28,885 nt of DNA from JBFLYN01 sp040756655 (GTDB lineage Bacteria > Bacillota > Sulfobacillia > UBA8153). The stretch is taken from positions 1 to 28,885 of the forward strand of contig JBFLYN010000039.1 of assembly GCA_040756655.1 (NCBI GenBank), given 5' to 3'. The notes under the pieces are model-generated. The model was not told where the DNA came from, ran no database searches, and saw nothing but the letters and a program-made list of their open reading frames with translations. Shown here piece by piece: positions 1-8,846 of the stretch (positions within the stretch are counted from its first letter, which is position 1; every line of letters begins with the position of its first letter). Made by a program: the position numbers and the translations under genes.

Positions 1-132
1 CGCGAACAGGTACACCACGTCAAAGCCGGATAGGTCCCGCTCGCTGAAGGCCTCGTACTCCTCCCACAGGCGCTCGCTGAGCCGACTCACGCTGGCATGG
101 GACAGCAAGGAGCGCTCCTGGCCGCCATCACC
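1..132 (-). pseudogene. IS256-family transposase fragment, cut by the window edge
   Basis: Read on the minus strand, this end encodes a stretch resembling the middle of IS256/mutator-type transposases: a Ser/Val-rich helix (SHASVSRLSERLWEEYEAF) followed by RDLSGFDVVYLFA. In this family that segment leads into the catalytic Asp-containing 'DAVY' region. The frame stays open back to a TAG near 226, but the residues upstream of about 132 do not look like the transposase N-terminus and no good start or ribosome binding site is present. I read it as a 5'-truncated remnant; an intact 3' part outside the window is possible. Family recognition is by motif only. Confidence 0.7.
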
Positions 133-262
133 CGTCCCCAGCGACCCTTGCGCGGCGAGGCGGCGACCCTGCAGCCTCACCGGTGGCCCCGGCCCGCCAG
201 TTAGAAACACATATCTTGCACTGAGCTAAACGGAACTTCGGTCTAAGAGGAGGTAAAGGGGA

Positions 263-937
263 ATGCGACGTAGCCACAGGTACGAACACCTCCGCCGCTG
301 GTGGCCGCTGATGGGCCTGGCCGTCCTGCTGGTGCTACTGGGCGGATGGCGACTATTGCAGGCGCAGGGTGAGATCAACCAGCTCCGGGCCGAGCTGGCC
401 GCCCTCGAGGCCCAAAGGGCAGCACTGGCCAGCCAGCTCCAGGCCCAAGAAGAGCGCGTGCGGGAACTGGAATCTGCCGCCTTGGAAGACCGGGCCCCTC
501 GTCCCGCGCAATGGTCGGTGGATGCCCTGGACTACCAGCCTCGCATGGCTGAGCTGGCGCGCCACGCCCGGGAAGCCGGCTTTGAGCCCGGCACTACCAG
601 CTGGCGCCCATCCCGGCTGGAGCTGCCCGGGGAGTTCACCCGGCAAGGCAGCACGTGGCAAAGCCCAGGAGCGCTGGTGTCCGGCATGGTGAACGCCCTC
701 AGCCTGAGCGACCTGCTGGGGCAGGATGTATGGGAAGTGACCCTGCGCGTTCTCATGTCCGGACCCAACGAGGCCACGGGAATGATCATGGTCTGGGGAT
801 TCCAGGACGACAGCGTCGCCGGGAGAGACTACAGGTTGCTCCTGCGACAAGAACAGGGCCGCTGGTACGTGGTTGACGCGCAGGAAAGGGATCATTGCGT
901 GCGCGGGGTGACCAGGGAGTGCGATCTGTGCATCTGA
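263..937 (+). CDS. Membrane-anchored coiled-coil protein of unknown function
   Basis: This encodes 224 aa and starts at ATG behind AGGAGG at 248-253. It has a basic N-terminus (RRSHRYEHLRR), one hydrophobic segment at about residues 15-33, then an Ala/Leu/Glu/Gln-rich coiled coil at about 36-72. A roughly 150-residue globular C-terminal part follows, with many Trp and aromatic residues and three closely spaced Cys at the end (CVRGVTRECDLC). The topology suggests a signal anchor with the bulk outside the cytoplasm, like FtsL/DivIC-type bitopic proteins, but I see no specific homology. It converges on the large ATPase gene, leaving a 159-base gap. No function is assigned. Confidence 0.75.
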   Translation: MRRSHRYEHLRRWWPLMGLAVLLVLLGGWRLLQAQGEINQLRAELAALEAQRAALASQLQAQEERVRELESAALEDRAPRPAQWSVDALDYQPRMAELARHAREAGFEPGTTSWRPSRLELPGEFTRQGSTWQSPGALVSGMVNALSLSDLLGQDVWEVTLRVLMSGPNEATGMIMVWGFQDDSVAGRDYRLLLRQEQGRWYVVDAQERDHCVRGVTRECDLCI

Positions 938-989
938 GCCCGGTCTTTCTCATGCTGGTCAAGGCCTACCAGCAGCTAACTGGTTTCCC

Positions 990-1022
990 CCGACGGGCAG
1001 TTGGCCATCTGTGGCCCGTCGG
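990..1022. terminator. Hairpin between convergent genes, possible shared terminator
   Basis: A 9-bp perfect inverted repeat (CCGACGGGC / GCCCGTCGG) with a 15-base loop lies between two converging genes. No U-tract follows on either strand, so intrinsic termination is doubtful. It may act only as an mRNA 3' end structure. Confidence 0.3.
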
Positions 1023-1096
1023 CCCACCAGAGGGATGCAGTGATGGTAAGAAGGCATGGTCCGTGAGGACTCTGCCCTCCGACCCGGCCCGGATGT

Positions 1097-4000
1097 TCAT
1101 CTTACCTGTCTCGACGTGGACTGGGTGACCTCGTTGGCCAGCCTTTGCACTTCCGCGCTGTGGAAGACCTCGTCGACATGGCGCGAGGTGATAAGGTAGG
1201 GTGCAGCGCCGCCCCGGCGCCTCCTGAGGAGTTCGGCACAGAAATGCTGGATCAGGGCAGGATGGTTCCGGGTGTGGACAAGGATCCGGTGGATGGCCCC
1301 CGCTGGATCATCGTGGTCTTCGCCAAACCTGAAGCCCAGCGCCTGCATGGGTTCGCATAGAAGAGCCCGGGCCTCGGCCGCCTCCAGCGGCCCCAGGCTC
1401 AACGGGTCTCCGAGTGTTCCCAGGGGATGGCCCGGCTGGGAGCAGTAGTTCTGGATGGTGCCGGTGCCGGCGAGCAGGGTTTTGAACCGACGCCCGGTGG
1501 CTTCCATGAGCTGGAGCAATTTCCCCAACTCGAAAAAGCCGTTCTTCTCATCCATCTGCAACAGCCGGTCGCCATCATCCAGCGCGGCGATGACCCGGGT
1601 GGCTTTTCCGGCCTCCAAGGCCCTCCTGATGGCGTGGACGGGATTGGCGTCCCGCCCCATGGTGTCAGGATCCAGAAGCCGGCAGTCAAGGGCCCAGGCC
1701 CGCAGGCGCGGCCAGAGTTCGGCAGCGTGATTGAGCCTGGCGGCACTGTAGAAAAACACGTACCGGCCCTCGGGCGGGCGGTGAAACTCGCGCTCGATGG
1801 CAGCCAGAAGGGCCGACTTCCCGCTCTGGCGTTCCCCTACCAATAACCCGGTGCCGCCCGGGGCCACCAGGGTGTTGATGAACTGGCTGCGGCCCCGGAA
1901 CATCTCCGGGGCCAGCAGCGATCCTCCTGGCAGTTCGTACGGGTTGGCATAGCCCCAGGGGATGGAACAGGCAATACAGGCCGGCAGCCGGTGGTCCTTG
2001 ACCGAGGTCAGGTAGTGGAGCAAGGCCTCGTCCACCACCAGGGCCGTGAGCTGGCGATGCTGGCAGTACCCGGCCCATTCTTCCCGTTGCCGCAGGGTCA
2101 TACGGTCCATGACCAGGATGACCGGGCAGCTCTTGGCCAGCCCCGATCTCAGGACCAGCTGGAAAAGGTCCTCTGCGTCGGCACAATCCCAGGCTACGAG
2201 CACATCGTAACGTCCCTTCCTGAGGGAGCCAAAGTGTGGCAACGGAGCCAGCCCCCCGTCGGACATAGCAGCGGAGTAATGCCAGTACCGGCTGGTGGCC
2301 GCCCGCCGCACCAGGTCGGGAGATCGGAACCCGAGGTAGGCCAGGACGATGGAGACCCAGTTCTTGCTGGTATCCTTAGCGCTGGTGCGGTCACGGGTGC
2401 GCTGGAGGGTGTTGAAAGCGTACAAGGCCAGGTCGATCTCCTGTTGCCTGGCCACGGCCATACCGCCATCCACCGCCCCCGCCCGCAGAACGCCCCGGGT
2501 GCGGGCACGCTTCCGGTCGGGCTTTCCGTCTTCCTCCAGGGCCAAGAGGAGAGCCGGCAGGGTGCCCTTGAACCGTTCGAACTCATGGTAGGCCGCAAGC
2601 CCGGGCCCAACTCGTAGCGGCCCGGCCTCACCGCGCAGGGCACCTTCAGCCACGGTGAAATACTCATCGGCCAGGGTCAGGTCCCCCTTGGTAAGAGCCG
2701 CCACCCCCTTGCTCCGGTACTCATGGGCCCGGATGGAGGCGCCGGTGCTTGCGGTGTCCTGGACCGCTGCAGATTCACCGCCAGGCTCTGCCGCCCGGTG
2801 TTGGCGGTGCTCCTGGATGAGGGCGTGGATACGGTCGACCTGGGCGTCCAGGAACTGGTAGCGGTGGTTACCATCGGGCTCCAGCACGGACAGTTCCAGG
2901 CCCAGCAATTCGCCCTCGACCTGGGCCCGGTCGACGGCGGTCATGACTTGGTCGAGGACAGCGCGCTCCAGCTCCCGGCGCACCTCACCCAAGCGTAAGC
3001 GGAACGCTTCGCTGGCAGACCGCCGCCTGGTCTTCACCAGGTGCACCAGGTCATCCCACCGCGGTGAGCCGCCCAGCTCCGCCAGCACCAGGTCGGCTGC
3101 CCAAAAGTCACGCCGTTCCACGTGTCTTTCCAGTGCAGCTTCCAGCCCGGCGCCCTGCTCCACTGCGCTGACCAGTTCCTGCGCCAGCCGGGGTGAAAGG
3201 CCGGACGGCGTCGCGCCCTGTTCGTCCAGGGGGAGCTCATCCAAGAGGAGTAACGGGGCGCGCAGGAGGCGAAGGGAGTCCAAAGGCTCACCCGGCAGTT
3301 GAGAACCGGGCACTACGGCGGCCAGCAGGAGGTTTTCGATTTCCTGCAGTTGCTTGCCGAGGGCCTGCCACAGCGCACCGGCCACCAAACCCGGGCCTGC
3401 CTGGGAGGTACACAGTTCACTCCACCCTTCCCTGAACCGGGCCACGAAGTCCTCCAGCGCCGCCAGTTTCCGGGTATCCCCAGGGTTCAGCGCCAGTGCA
3501 TCGACCCAGCCTTGCATGACATGGTGGATGCCGTCCAGCCGGCTGAGGAGAGCCTCGGCCACATGGCCCGGAATGCGCGGTTGAGCCATGCCAGGCAGCG
3601 ATGCGGTCAGGGTGTGCAGTTCCTGGAGCATGTCCCGTCGCGAAGCCAGTTGGCGGGAAAGCACTTCCTGGACCACCCGGCAGTCTTCCCGGCGGTCGCC
3701 GGCCACTACCTCCGCGGCGGCCCCCACGGCTGAAGACCCGGACGCAAGAGCATGCATCACACTGGTGGCAAGGGCGTTGCCCAGGTTGCAGTTCCTTTCC
3801 GAGTTCAGCCATTGCGCCGCCTCTGCTGCGTACGACTGGATGGCGCGTTCCCGGCGTAATACGCGCAGGGTGCCCAGGTCGAGAGCCAACCCACCTGCCA
3901 GGAGTTGGGCAATGGGCTCCATGACCGGTTGCAGGCCGGGCAGCCCAGCGCCGGCCTGTGCCAGCCAGGCTGCACAACCCGTCTCGGGGACCAGCAGGGC

Positions 4001-5161
4001 TGGCCGCAGTGAGATCAGGGCCGTCAGCATGGCCAACTCGTCCCGGGTTAGACTGGGAGCTCCCATGGCCAGGTCCTGGAGGATGCTGGGACGCTCCCGC
4101 ACCATGGCAGCCAGTTCGCGGGCGGCCTCGTCACCGGGGAACCGGATCACCGAGGCCAGGTGGGCCGCCTTGAGGACCCAGGGCGGTACTGCCGGTTCTG
4201 AGGAGCAAAACGACATCCAGTAGGCGGTGGCGAAACCCCCGGCTGCCACCTGGCGCCACAACCCAGTTCCTACCGGCCCGAGCGCCTCAGGCCGGGGCCC
4301 TAACGCGCTGGTCTCACCCGGCCTGTGACCAGTCGCCGGAGCTGCCGGTTCCAGCCGGGCCGCAGCAGCTGCCGGCTCCGGGGGGTCTGCCCGGGCCGGT
4401 GCAAGGGCAGATGGCGAGCCGGGCCCCGGCAGAACTACGGTCTCACCGGGCACCGCCGGGGCGACACCGCACGTTCCGGCCGGCCCGGGCCGGAGCAGTG
4501 AGCATCCGGCCTCCGCGGCCTGGCCCGGGTCCGGCCCGGACTGTGAATCCCCCTGGACCCCGGGGATGATCGCCGGCACCGGCCGGGGCTCGGGGACTGC
4601 CGGCGAGGCCGGCATGACTTGGAGGCGAGACGGCGACGGCAGCGCCTGGTTCCGGACCGGGGAAATGTCCTGGTAACCCGAGTGCAAAAGCCGGTGCAAT
4701 CTCTGGTATGTGGCTTGCACCTGAACCTTGATGCCGGCTTGGAGTTGACGCAGCTCCCGGCGGCGGCTGACGCTGGATGGCGACTCGCCGTCCAGGGCCG
4801 AGTAGAGTTCCAGGAGGTTCCCCAGTTCGCCCAGGAGCCGGGCCGCCTCGCCCATGAGCGCGGCGTCCACGTCCAGCTGGGGATTAATGGAGGTAGTGCC
4901 GGCCAGTTCGTGAAAGCTCAGCCGGTCCCGGTGATGCTCGAGGAAGGAACCAAGCATGTCGTCGAGTTGCTCTTTGACCCTGGCCCGGGCCCGGGCGGCG
5001 TTGCGGGCGGATGCCTTTTCCATGCCCAGGTTTACCAGGCGCTCAATAATCCGGGGCAGGCTCTGCCACACCTCGTGTTCGGGCGAGGTGTGGCAGAGCA
5101 ATGCCAAGAGCTGGTCGATACGGTAGGCTATGTCGTTGACCTGACCAGCCGTCAAACCCAT
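1097..5161 (-). CDS. Giant multidomain protein with C-terminal P-loop ATPase
   Basis: This is about 1354 aa from ATG at 5161; a TTG start at 5200 would add 13 residues, and neither has an ideally spaced ribosome binding site. Regions in order are: a helical N-terminus (1-170); a Pro/Ala/Gly-rich linker (about 174-295); a long helical region; a TPR-like stretch near 814-845; an alpha/beta segment near 983-1060 (YDVLVAWDCADAEDLFQLVL); and an ATPase domain. The ATPase is introduced by NPYELPGGSLLAPEMFRGR and carries a Walker A motif, GERQSGKS (about 1109-1116), and a Walker B-like VIAALDDGD (about 1190). The layout resembles large STAND/AAA-type NTPases with helical-repeat sensors, some of which act in signalling or antiphage conflict. 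That role is inference. It lies downstream of an S9 peptidase gene on the same strand. Confidence 0.8.
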   Translation of the reverse strand: MGLTAGQVNDIAYRIDQLLALLCHTSPEHEVWQSLPRIIERLVNLGMEKASARNAARARARVKEQLDDMLGSFLEHHRDRLSFHELAGTTSINPQLDVDAALMGEAARLLGELGNLLELYSALDGESPSSVSRRRELRQLQAGIKVQVQATYQRLHRLLHSGYQDISPVRNQALPSPSRLQVMPASPAVPEPRPVPAIIPGVQGDSQSGPDPGQAAEAGCSLLRPGPAGTCGVAPAVPGETVVLPGPGSPSALAPARADPPEPAAAAARLEPAAPATGHRPGETSALGPRPEALGPVGTGLWRQVAAGGFATAYWMSFCSSEPAVPPWVLKAAHLASVIRFPGDEAARELAAMVRERPSILQDLAMGAPSLTRDELAMLTALISLRPALLVPETGCAAWLAQAGAGLPGLQPVMEPIAQLLAGGLALDLGTLRVLRRERAIQSYAAEAAQWLNSERNCNLGNALATSVMHALASGSSAVGAAAEVVAGDRREDCRVVQEVLSRQLASRRDMLQELHTLTASLPGMAQPRIPGHVAEALLSRLDGIHHVMQGWVDALALNPGDTRKLAALEDFVARFREGWSELCTSQAGPGLVAGALWQALGKQLQEIENLLLAAVVPGSQLPGEPLDSLRLLRAPLLLLDELPLDEQGATPSGLSPRLAQELVSAVEQGAGLEAALERHVERRDFWAADLVLAELGGSPRWDDLVHLVKTRRRSASEAFRLRLGEVRRELERAVLDQVMTAVDRAQVEGELLGLELSVLEPDGNHRYQFLDAQVDRIHALIQEHRQHRAAEPGGESAAVQDTASTGASIRAHEYRSKGVAALTKGDLTLADEYFTVAEGALRGEAGPLRVGPGLAAYHEFERFKGTLPALLLALEEDGKPDRKRARTRGVLRAGAVDGGMAVARQQEIDLALYAFNTLQRTRDRTSAKDTSKNWVSIVLAYLGFRSPDLVRRAATSRYWHYSAAMSDGGLAPLPHFGSLRKGRYDVLVAWDCADAEDLFQLVLRSGLAKSCPVILVMDRMTLRQREEWAGYCQHRQLTALVVDEALLHYLTSVKDHRLPACIACSIPWGYANPYELPGGSLLAPEMFRGRSQFINTLVAPGGTGLLVGERQSGKSALLAAIEREFHRPPEGRYVFFYSAARLNHAAELWPRLRAWALDCRLLDPDTMGRDANPVHAIRRALEAGKATRVIAALDDGDRLLQMDEKNGFFELGKLLQLMEATGRRFKTLLAGTGTIQNYCSQPGHPLGTLGDPLSLGPLEAAEARALLCEPMQALGFRFGEDHDDPAGAIHRILVHTRNHPALIQHFCAELLRRRRGGAAPYLITSRHVDEVFHSAEVQRLANEVTQSTSRQVR

Positions 5162-5295
5162 CCTCCCCCCCGCCGGGCCACCCAAGCAAGAGAGCGGCAA
5201 GACTTACATAGATGGTGTCGTGCTCGTGCCGGCAAAAGCTTAGCCCCCAGCCGGGCAGGAATACCGCGGCGTCCAACCGGGCGAGGCACTGCTGG

Positions 5296-7512
5296 TCACG
5301 GGGCATACGGGTCCGGGTACGGGGCAGCTGAACTGTCGTCCAACGGCAGTCCCCCGTAGTCGGCAAACCACCGGGAAATCCGGCAGATACGGTCCAGCGC
5401 CCTCCGGGGGGTGCTGATGGCATGCCGCTCGCCCTGGTATATTACCAGCCGCGTGGGGACTCCCCGCTTTTTCAAGGCCAGGTAGAGCTGCTCTGACTGG
5501 CTCAGCGGGCAGCGCCAGTCCAATTCTCCCGCGGTGATTAAAAGGGGCGTCCGGATGCTTTCCACGGCCGACGCCGGCGACGCCCGCCGGTACTGCTCGG
5601 GGTTTTGCCAGGGGACGCCCATATCGTCTTGCCACCAGAGGTGGCAGTCGTCGGTGCCATATGCTGCCACGTAATCCCACATGCCGTGCTCGCTGGCCGC
5701 GGCCCGGAACCGGTCCGTGTGGCCCACCGCCCAGTTGGTCATGATCCCACCCTGGGAAAACCCGGTGCAATACAAGCGTTCCGGGTCGCCCCACCCCCGC
5801 TCGATGACGGCCTGCACCCCGCTCATGACGTCGTCGTGCTCCCGGGGGCCCCAGTCGCCCCGGATCATCTGGCAAAAGCCCTCTCCGTAGGAAATGGACC
5901 CTCGATAATTCACCATCAACACCAGGTAGCCCTGGCCCGCCCAGTACTGGACGTCAAACCGGAAGTCCGGGCCGTCGTAAGTCATTGGCCCCCCGTGGAT
6001 GTACACCAGCACCGGGGACACGCCCTGGGCGGGGTCGAATCCCGGGGGTAGTGCAACCAGGGCCTCCACCTCACCACCCTCGCTGTTGGCAAAGGTGATC
6101 CTCTCGTACCCGGCCGTGGCACGGCTTTCTAGCCAGGGGTTGTGGTCAGTGAGCCGGGTGGCATGCTCTTCTGGGTCTGCCTCCTCCAGGGCAGCCAGGG
6201 GCAGAGCATAGAGGTCAGTCCCGGTGGATGGGCGGCCGAGACCCACCACCAGCATGTTCCCGGCCGCATGAGCATCCCGGGCCAGACTGCACATGCGGTC
6301 ACCAGCCGCCGGAAGCACCAGCCGGGTGTCACCGTCGAGCCGGGCCAGGGCCAGGCGGGTCTGTCCCCGGTCTCCCACCGGGGCCACCAGTTCACCCGCG
6401 TTCACCCACCAAGGCTGCCCCACCACCGGGCGGTCCAAGCCCGCCGTGAGCACCCGGGCCAGAGTGGACCCCAAGGCCGACGGGTAGGCCCGGGCGCTGG
6501 CCACCACATCTCCCGCGGGGTGATCGGGGACGACTCCTCCCACGCTGGACCAGCCCCGCCCCACCCATCCTGCCAGATCGTCCACGGGCTCCGCCTTGGC
6601 GATGCTCACGACCATGAGGTGGCGCAAGACGTAGGCGTTTTCCGGTTCCAGCGGGGATACAAAGGCTACGTTCTTGGAATCAGGCGACCAGCACAAAGAC
6701 CCAGCGTTGACGTCGCCCGCCGTTAGGCGCCGGGCCTCCTTCCCGCATGGACTCACCATCCAAATGTCCACCCGCCGGTTGTTGTCGGCATCCCCGGTGC
6801 GGTTAGAGAGAAAGGCGATCCAGCTACCGTCGGGTGACCAGCGCGGGGAGCCCTCGTCGCAACTGCCTGCCGTCAACTGGCTCACCCGGCGGCTTTCCAG
6901 TTCCACTATGAACAAGTGGGTGTGCACATCGTCCAGGTACCCGGAACCGTCGAACTTGTGCTGCACCCGCTCGATGACCAAGGGGCCCTTCTCCCCTTCA
7001 CTGTCCTTGCCCCGGATGCTCTCCAAGTACCGCTGGTGGGCTTTTCCCGGGTCACGGGATGAGAAAACCAGACGGGTGCCGCAAGGTGACCAGTCGAAGT
7101 CGGTGACCCCTTCGTCCCGCCAGGTCAATTGCCGGGGCTCCCCTCCCCGGTGCATGTCCAGCACCCACAGCTGGGCTTGGGGCTTGTCCGGGCCCTTTTT
7201 GTGCTCTGTTTCTGGTTTTGCTTCCGTCAGGATGGTCGACACCTCGATCTCGTGGGGCCGGGTGGATACAAAGGCCAGGTACCGCCCGTCCGGGGACCAG
7301 GCGGGAGCACTGTCCTTGGTGGTGCCCCGGGTAAGGCGGTGGGGTTTGGTCGACCCACCTGTGCACGCTAGCCAGAGGTTCTGGTATCGGTCGTTCTCTT
7401 TCTTCCGGAAGCCCTGGACCACGTAAGCCACCCACCGGCCGTCCGGCGAGACCCGGGGCTGGCTGGGGGTGAGTAGCCGGTAGAGGTCGTCCAGTCGGAT
7501 CCTCTCGCTCAT
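5296..7512 (-). CDS. S9 family serine peptidase (acylaminoacyl/prolyl oligopeptidase type)
   Basis: This is 738 aa from ATG at 7512, chosen because AGGAGAGG lies just upstream; a longer in-frame extension to 7779 lacks homology features. The N-terminal part has beta-propeller (WD40/TolB-like) repeats with recurring 'SPDGRYLAF', 'SPCGTRLVF' and 'SPDGSWIAF' blades. The C-terminal alpha/beta-hydrolase has the nucleophile elbow GFSQGG (Ser about 586), Asp in TAGELDW (about 665) and His in GERHAI (about 697), so the triad is complete. No signal peptide is seen, suggesting cytosolic cleavage of short or blocked peptides. The giant ATPase gene follows 134 bases downstream on the same strand, so the two may be cotranscribed. 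Confidence 0.93.
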   Translation of the reverse strand: MSERIRLDDLYRLLTPSQPRVSPDGRWVAYVVQGFRKKENDRYQNLWLACTGGSTKPHRLTRGTTKDSAPAWSPDGRYLAFVSTRPHEIEVSTILTEAKPETEHKKGPDKPQAQLWVLDMHRGGEPRQLTWRDEGVTDFDWSPCGTRLVFSSRDPGKAHQRYLESIRGKDSEGEKGPLVIERVQHKFDGSGYLDDVHTHLFIVELESRRVSQLTAGSCDEGSPRWSPDGSWIAFLSNRTGDADNNRRVDIWMVSPCGKEARRLTAGDVNAGSLCWSPDSKNVAFVSPLEPENAYVLRHLMVVSIAKAEPVDDLAGWVGRGWSSVGGVVPDHPAGDVVASARAYPSALGSTLARVLTAGLDRPVVGQPWWVNAGELVAPVGDRGQTRLALARLDGDTRLVLPAAGDRMCSLARDAHAAGNMLVVGLGRPSTGTDLYALPLAALEEADPEEHATRLTDHNPWLESRATAGYERITFANSEGGEVEALVALPPGFDPAQGVSPVLVYIHGGPMTYDGPDFRFDVQYWAGQGYLVLMVNYRGSISYGEGFCQMIRGDWGPREHDDVMSGVQAVIERGWGDPERLYCTGFSQGGIMTNWAVGHTDRFRAAASEHGMWDYVAAYGTDDCHLWWQDDMGVPWQNPEQYRRASPASAVESIRTPLLITAGELDWRCPLSQSEQLYLALKKRGVPTRLVIYQGERHAISTPRRALDRICRISRWFADYGGLPLDDSSAAPYPDPYAP

Positions 7513-7630
7513 GCCATCCTCTCCTGTCAGCGATTTTAGAAAGGGCAATCCAGGTAGCCCCGGGTATCTGGCCCGGCCGGGTTCGCAAGCACATGGTCTA
7601 TCCAGGCCTGTCGCTCGAAGCAGATGACTT

Positions 7631-7990
7631 TCAGGTGCCACACGCAGGCGAAAGCCCGGTGGGCGTCCGGTATTCCAGATTTTCGCAGTCATCGCCCTCG
7701 GAAACGTAGACGTGATGGCGAAGCTCGTTTTCCCTCTCCCACCAGTCCACGAACACAAAGGCGGCACCCCGGCCATCATGGACGCCCCTAAAACCCACGC
7801 CGTAAACTCTGGGGCATTTGGCGCGGGGCAGCCGCCGGGATGCTACTGCCTTGGCGGCCCGGACCAGTTCCGGGCGGGGCAGTGGGCGCTGGTAGAAGAT
7901 GCCGTATACCTTCAGGCTCCAGTCTTCCGGCTGCCAGAGCTCGAGAAACCGGATGGGCCTGGGGCGATAAAGCTCAGAGAGGCATACCAC
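7631..7990 (-). CDS. Small conserved protein of unknown function
   Basis: This is 119 aa if started at GTG 7990, which sits 8 bases behind GGAGGTGA; a GTG at 8026 would add 12 mostly hydrophobic residues. The body reads as one soluble domain: IRFLELWQPEDWSLKVYG, a basic stretch RPELVRAAKAVASRRLP, then GFRGVHDGRGAAFVFVDWW and ENELRHHVYVS. The His-Asp-Gly-Arg-Gly turn and the Trp-rich strand look conserved, and I have the impression of a family of hypothetical proteins with this pattern, but I cannot name it. It lies 118 bases upstream of the S9 peptidase gene on the same strand. Confidence 0.65.
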   Translation of the reverse strand: MVCLSELYRPRPIRFLELWQPEDWSLKVYGIFYQRPLPRPELVRAAKAVASRRLPRAKCPRVYGVGFRGVHDGRGAAFVFVDWWERENELRHHVYVSEGDDCENLEYRTPTGLSPACGT

Positions 7991-8189
7991 TGTCAAACTC
8001 ACCTCCACCAGTAGGAGTAGAAGCACGGGCGGCCGCGCCCGCTGGTCCTGGTCATGGAGCTTTTATCGGGTCGCCCGCGGAAGGGAAACACCAGGCGCGG
8101 TAGTGGTATGGTTTTGACGCCAGACCCTCAATGACCTGCCGCCTGCTACCTTCACCGGGCCCCGGGCCGGGACTTCTGCCAGCCAGCGG

Positions 8190-8211
8190 AAAAAAGCCGG
8201 GACATCCCGGC
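8190..8211 (-). terminator. Rho-independent terminator for the DUF5667-like gene
   Basis: On the minus strand GCCGGG-ATGT-CCCGGC forms a 6-bp GC stem with a tetraloop, followed directly by six T residues. It lies 45 bases after the TAA that ends the interrupted DUF5667-like frame, so it is correctly placed for that transcript. Confidence 0.8.
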
Positions 8212-8256
8212 CTCCAGGCAGAGGCGAAAACCGCCTCACCCATCATATCCCCTCGC

Positions 8257-8787
8257 TTACCTGCCCTTTCTCCCCCGGCCTGCCCCCAAGTCATGGCCCG
8301 GCCCGGTCGCCGGCAGGGCCGCTGGCCTGCCAGTCTGCACGGCTAAGGCGGCGGTGGACAGCCTAGCCACCCCGGCCAGGACTGCACCCGCCTTCTGGGC
8401 GGCATCCTCCCGGTCCCCGGCCAGGGCCTCCATATCCTTGCCCTGCTCTATGTCTTTTGCCTGCCTCAGCCTGGCTTCCTGCAGCAGCCGGGCATACTAC
8501 CGTACCCTGAGGCCAAAGTCCGGGTAGTCGCCCCGGTCCACCCATATGCAGGCCTTGGCCATGCGGGCCCCGGCAAATCTCAGTGCAAGCCGGGCCCTGA
8601 TCTCATGGGAAAAGGCAAGCCACAACCGGCTCCGCTCCGCCAAGCGGGTAATCCCCAGCGTCCGGCCGGGCGCGCATTCCTCTTCGTTCCCTCTGGCCCC
8701 ATCACCATGGGCCAACGCCAGGCCGGATACAAGGAAACATGCTACCAAGGCCAGGAACCACGCCTGCCTCCACTCCTTGCTCGCCAT
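8257..8787 (-). pseudogene. Secreted DUF5667-like protein interrupted by an in-frame TAG
   Basis: The frame starts at ATG 8787, 8 bases behind GGGAAGG. It opens with a clear signal peptide (hydrophobic FLALVACFLVSGLALA, probable cleavage before HGDG). It continues with a helical region like DUF5667 proteins (GITRLAERSRLWLAFSHEIRARLALRFAGARMAKAC). At 8497-8499 the frame meets TAG, then stays open for 79 further codons to TAA at 8257, still in helical DUF5667-like sequence (YARLLQEARLRQAKDIEQGK). The family normally continues through this point, so TAG most likely replaces a sense codon; GAG to TAG is the simplest change. I read it as a recent nonsense mutation, because the terminator is intact and no frameshift is seen. 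Readthrough cannot be excluded. Confidence 0.7.
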
Positions 8788-8846
8788 GGGGCTCACCTTC
8801 CCGTCTCAGTGGCTTTTCACGCCAGTCTTTCGCACGTGGTCGCCAC

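Noticed and set aside
3588..4223. Plus-strand 211-codon open frame inside the giant ATPase gene
   Set aside because: It is antisense to a long coherent coding frame and is Arg/Ser/Ala-rich without motifs; many similar frames arise from the high GC content.
8052..8294. Minus-strand 80-codon open frame after the DUF5667-like gene
   Set aside because: It runs across the clear terminator at 8190-8211 and has Gly/Arg/Pro-rich composition typical of non-coding GC-rich frames.
8497..8499. Pyrrolysine or general amber recoding as the explanation for in-frame TAG
   Set aside because: Several intact genes here end with TAG and no pyl genes are visible, so recoding is not supported within this window.
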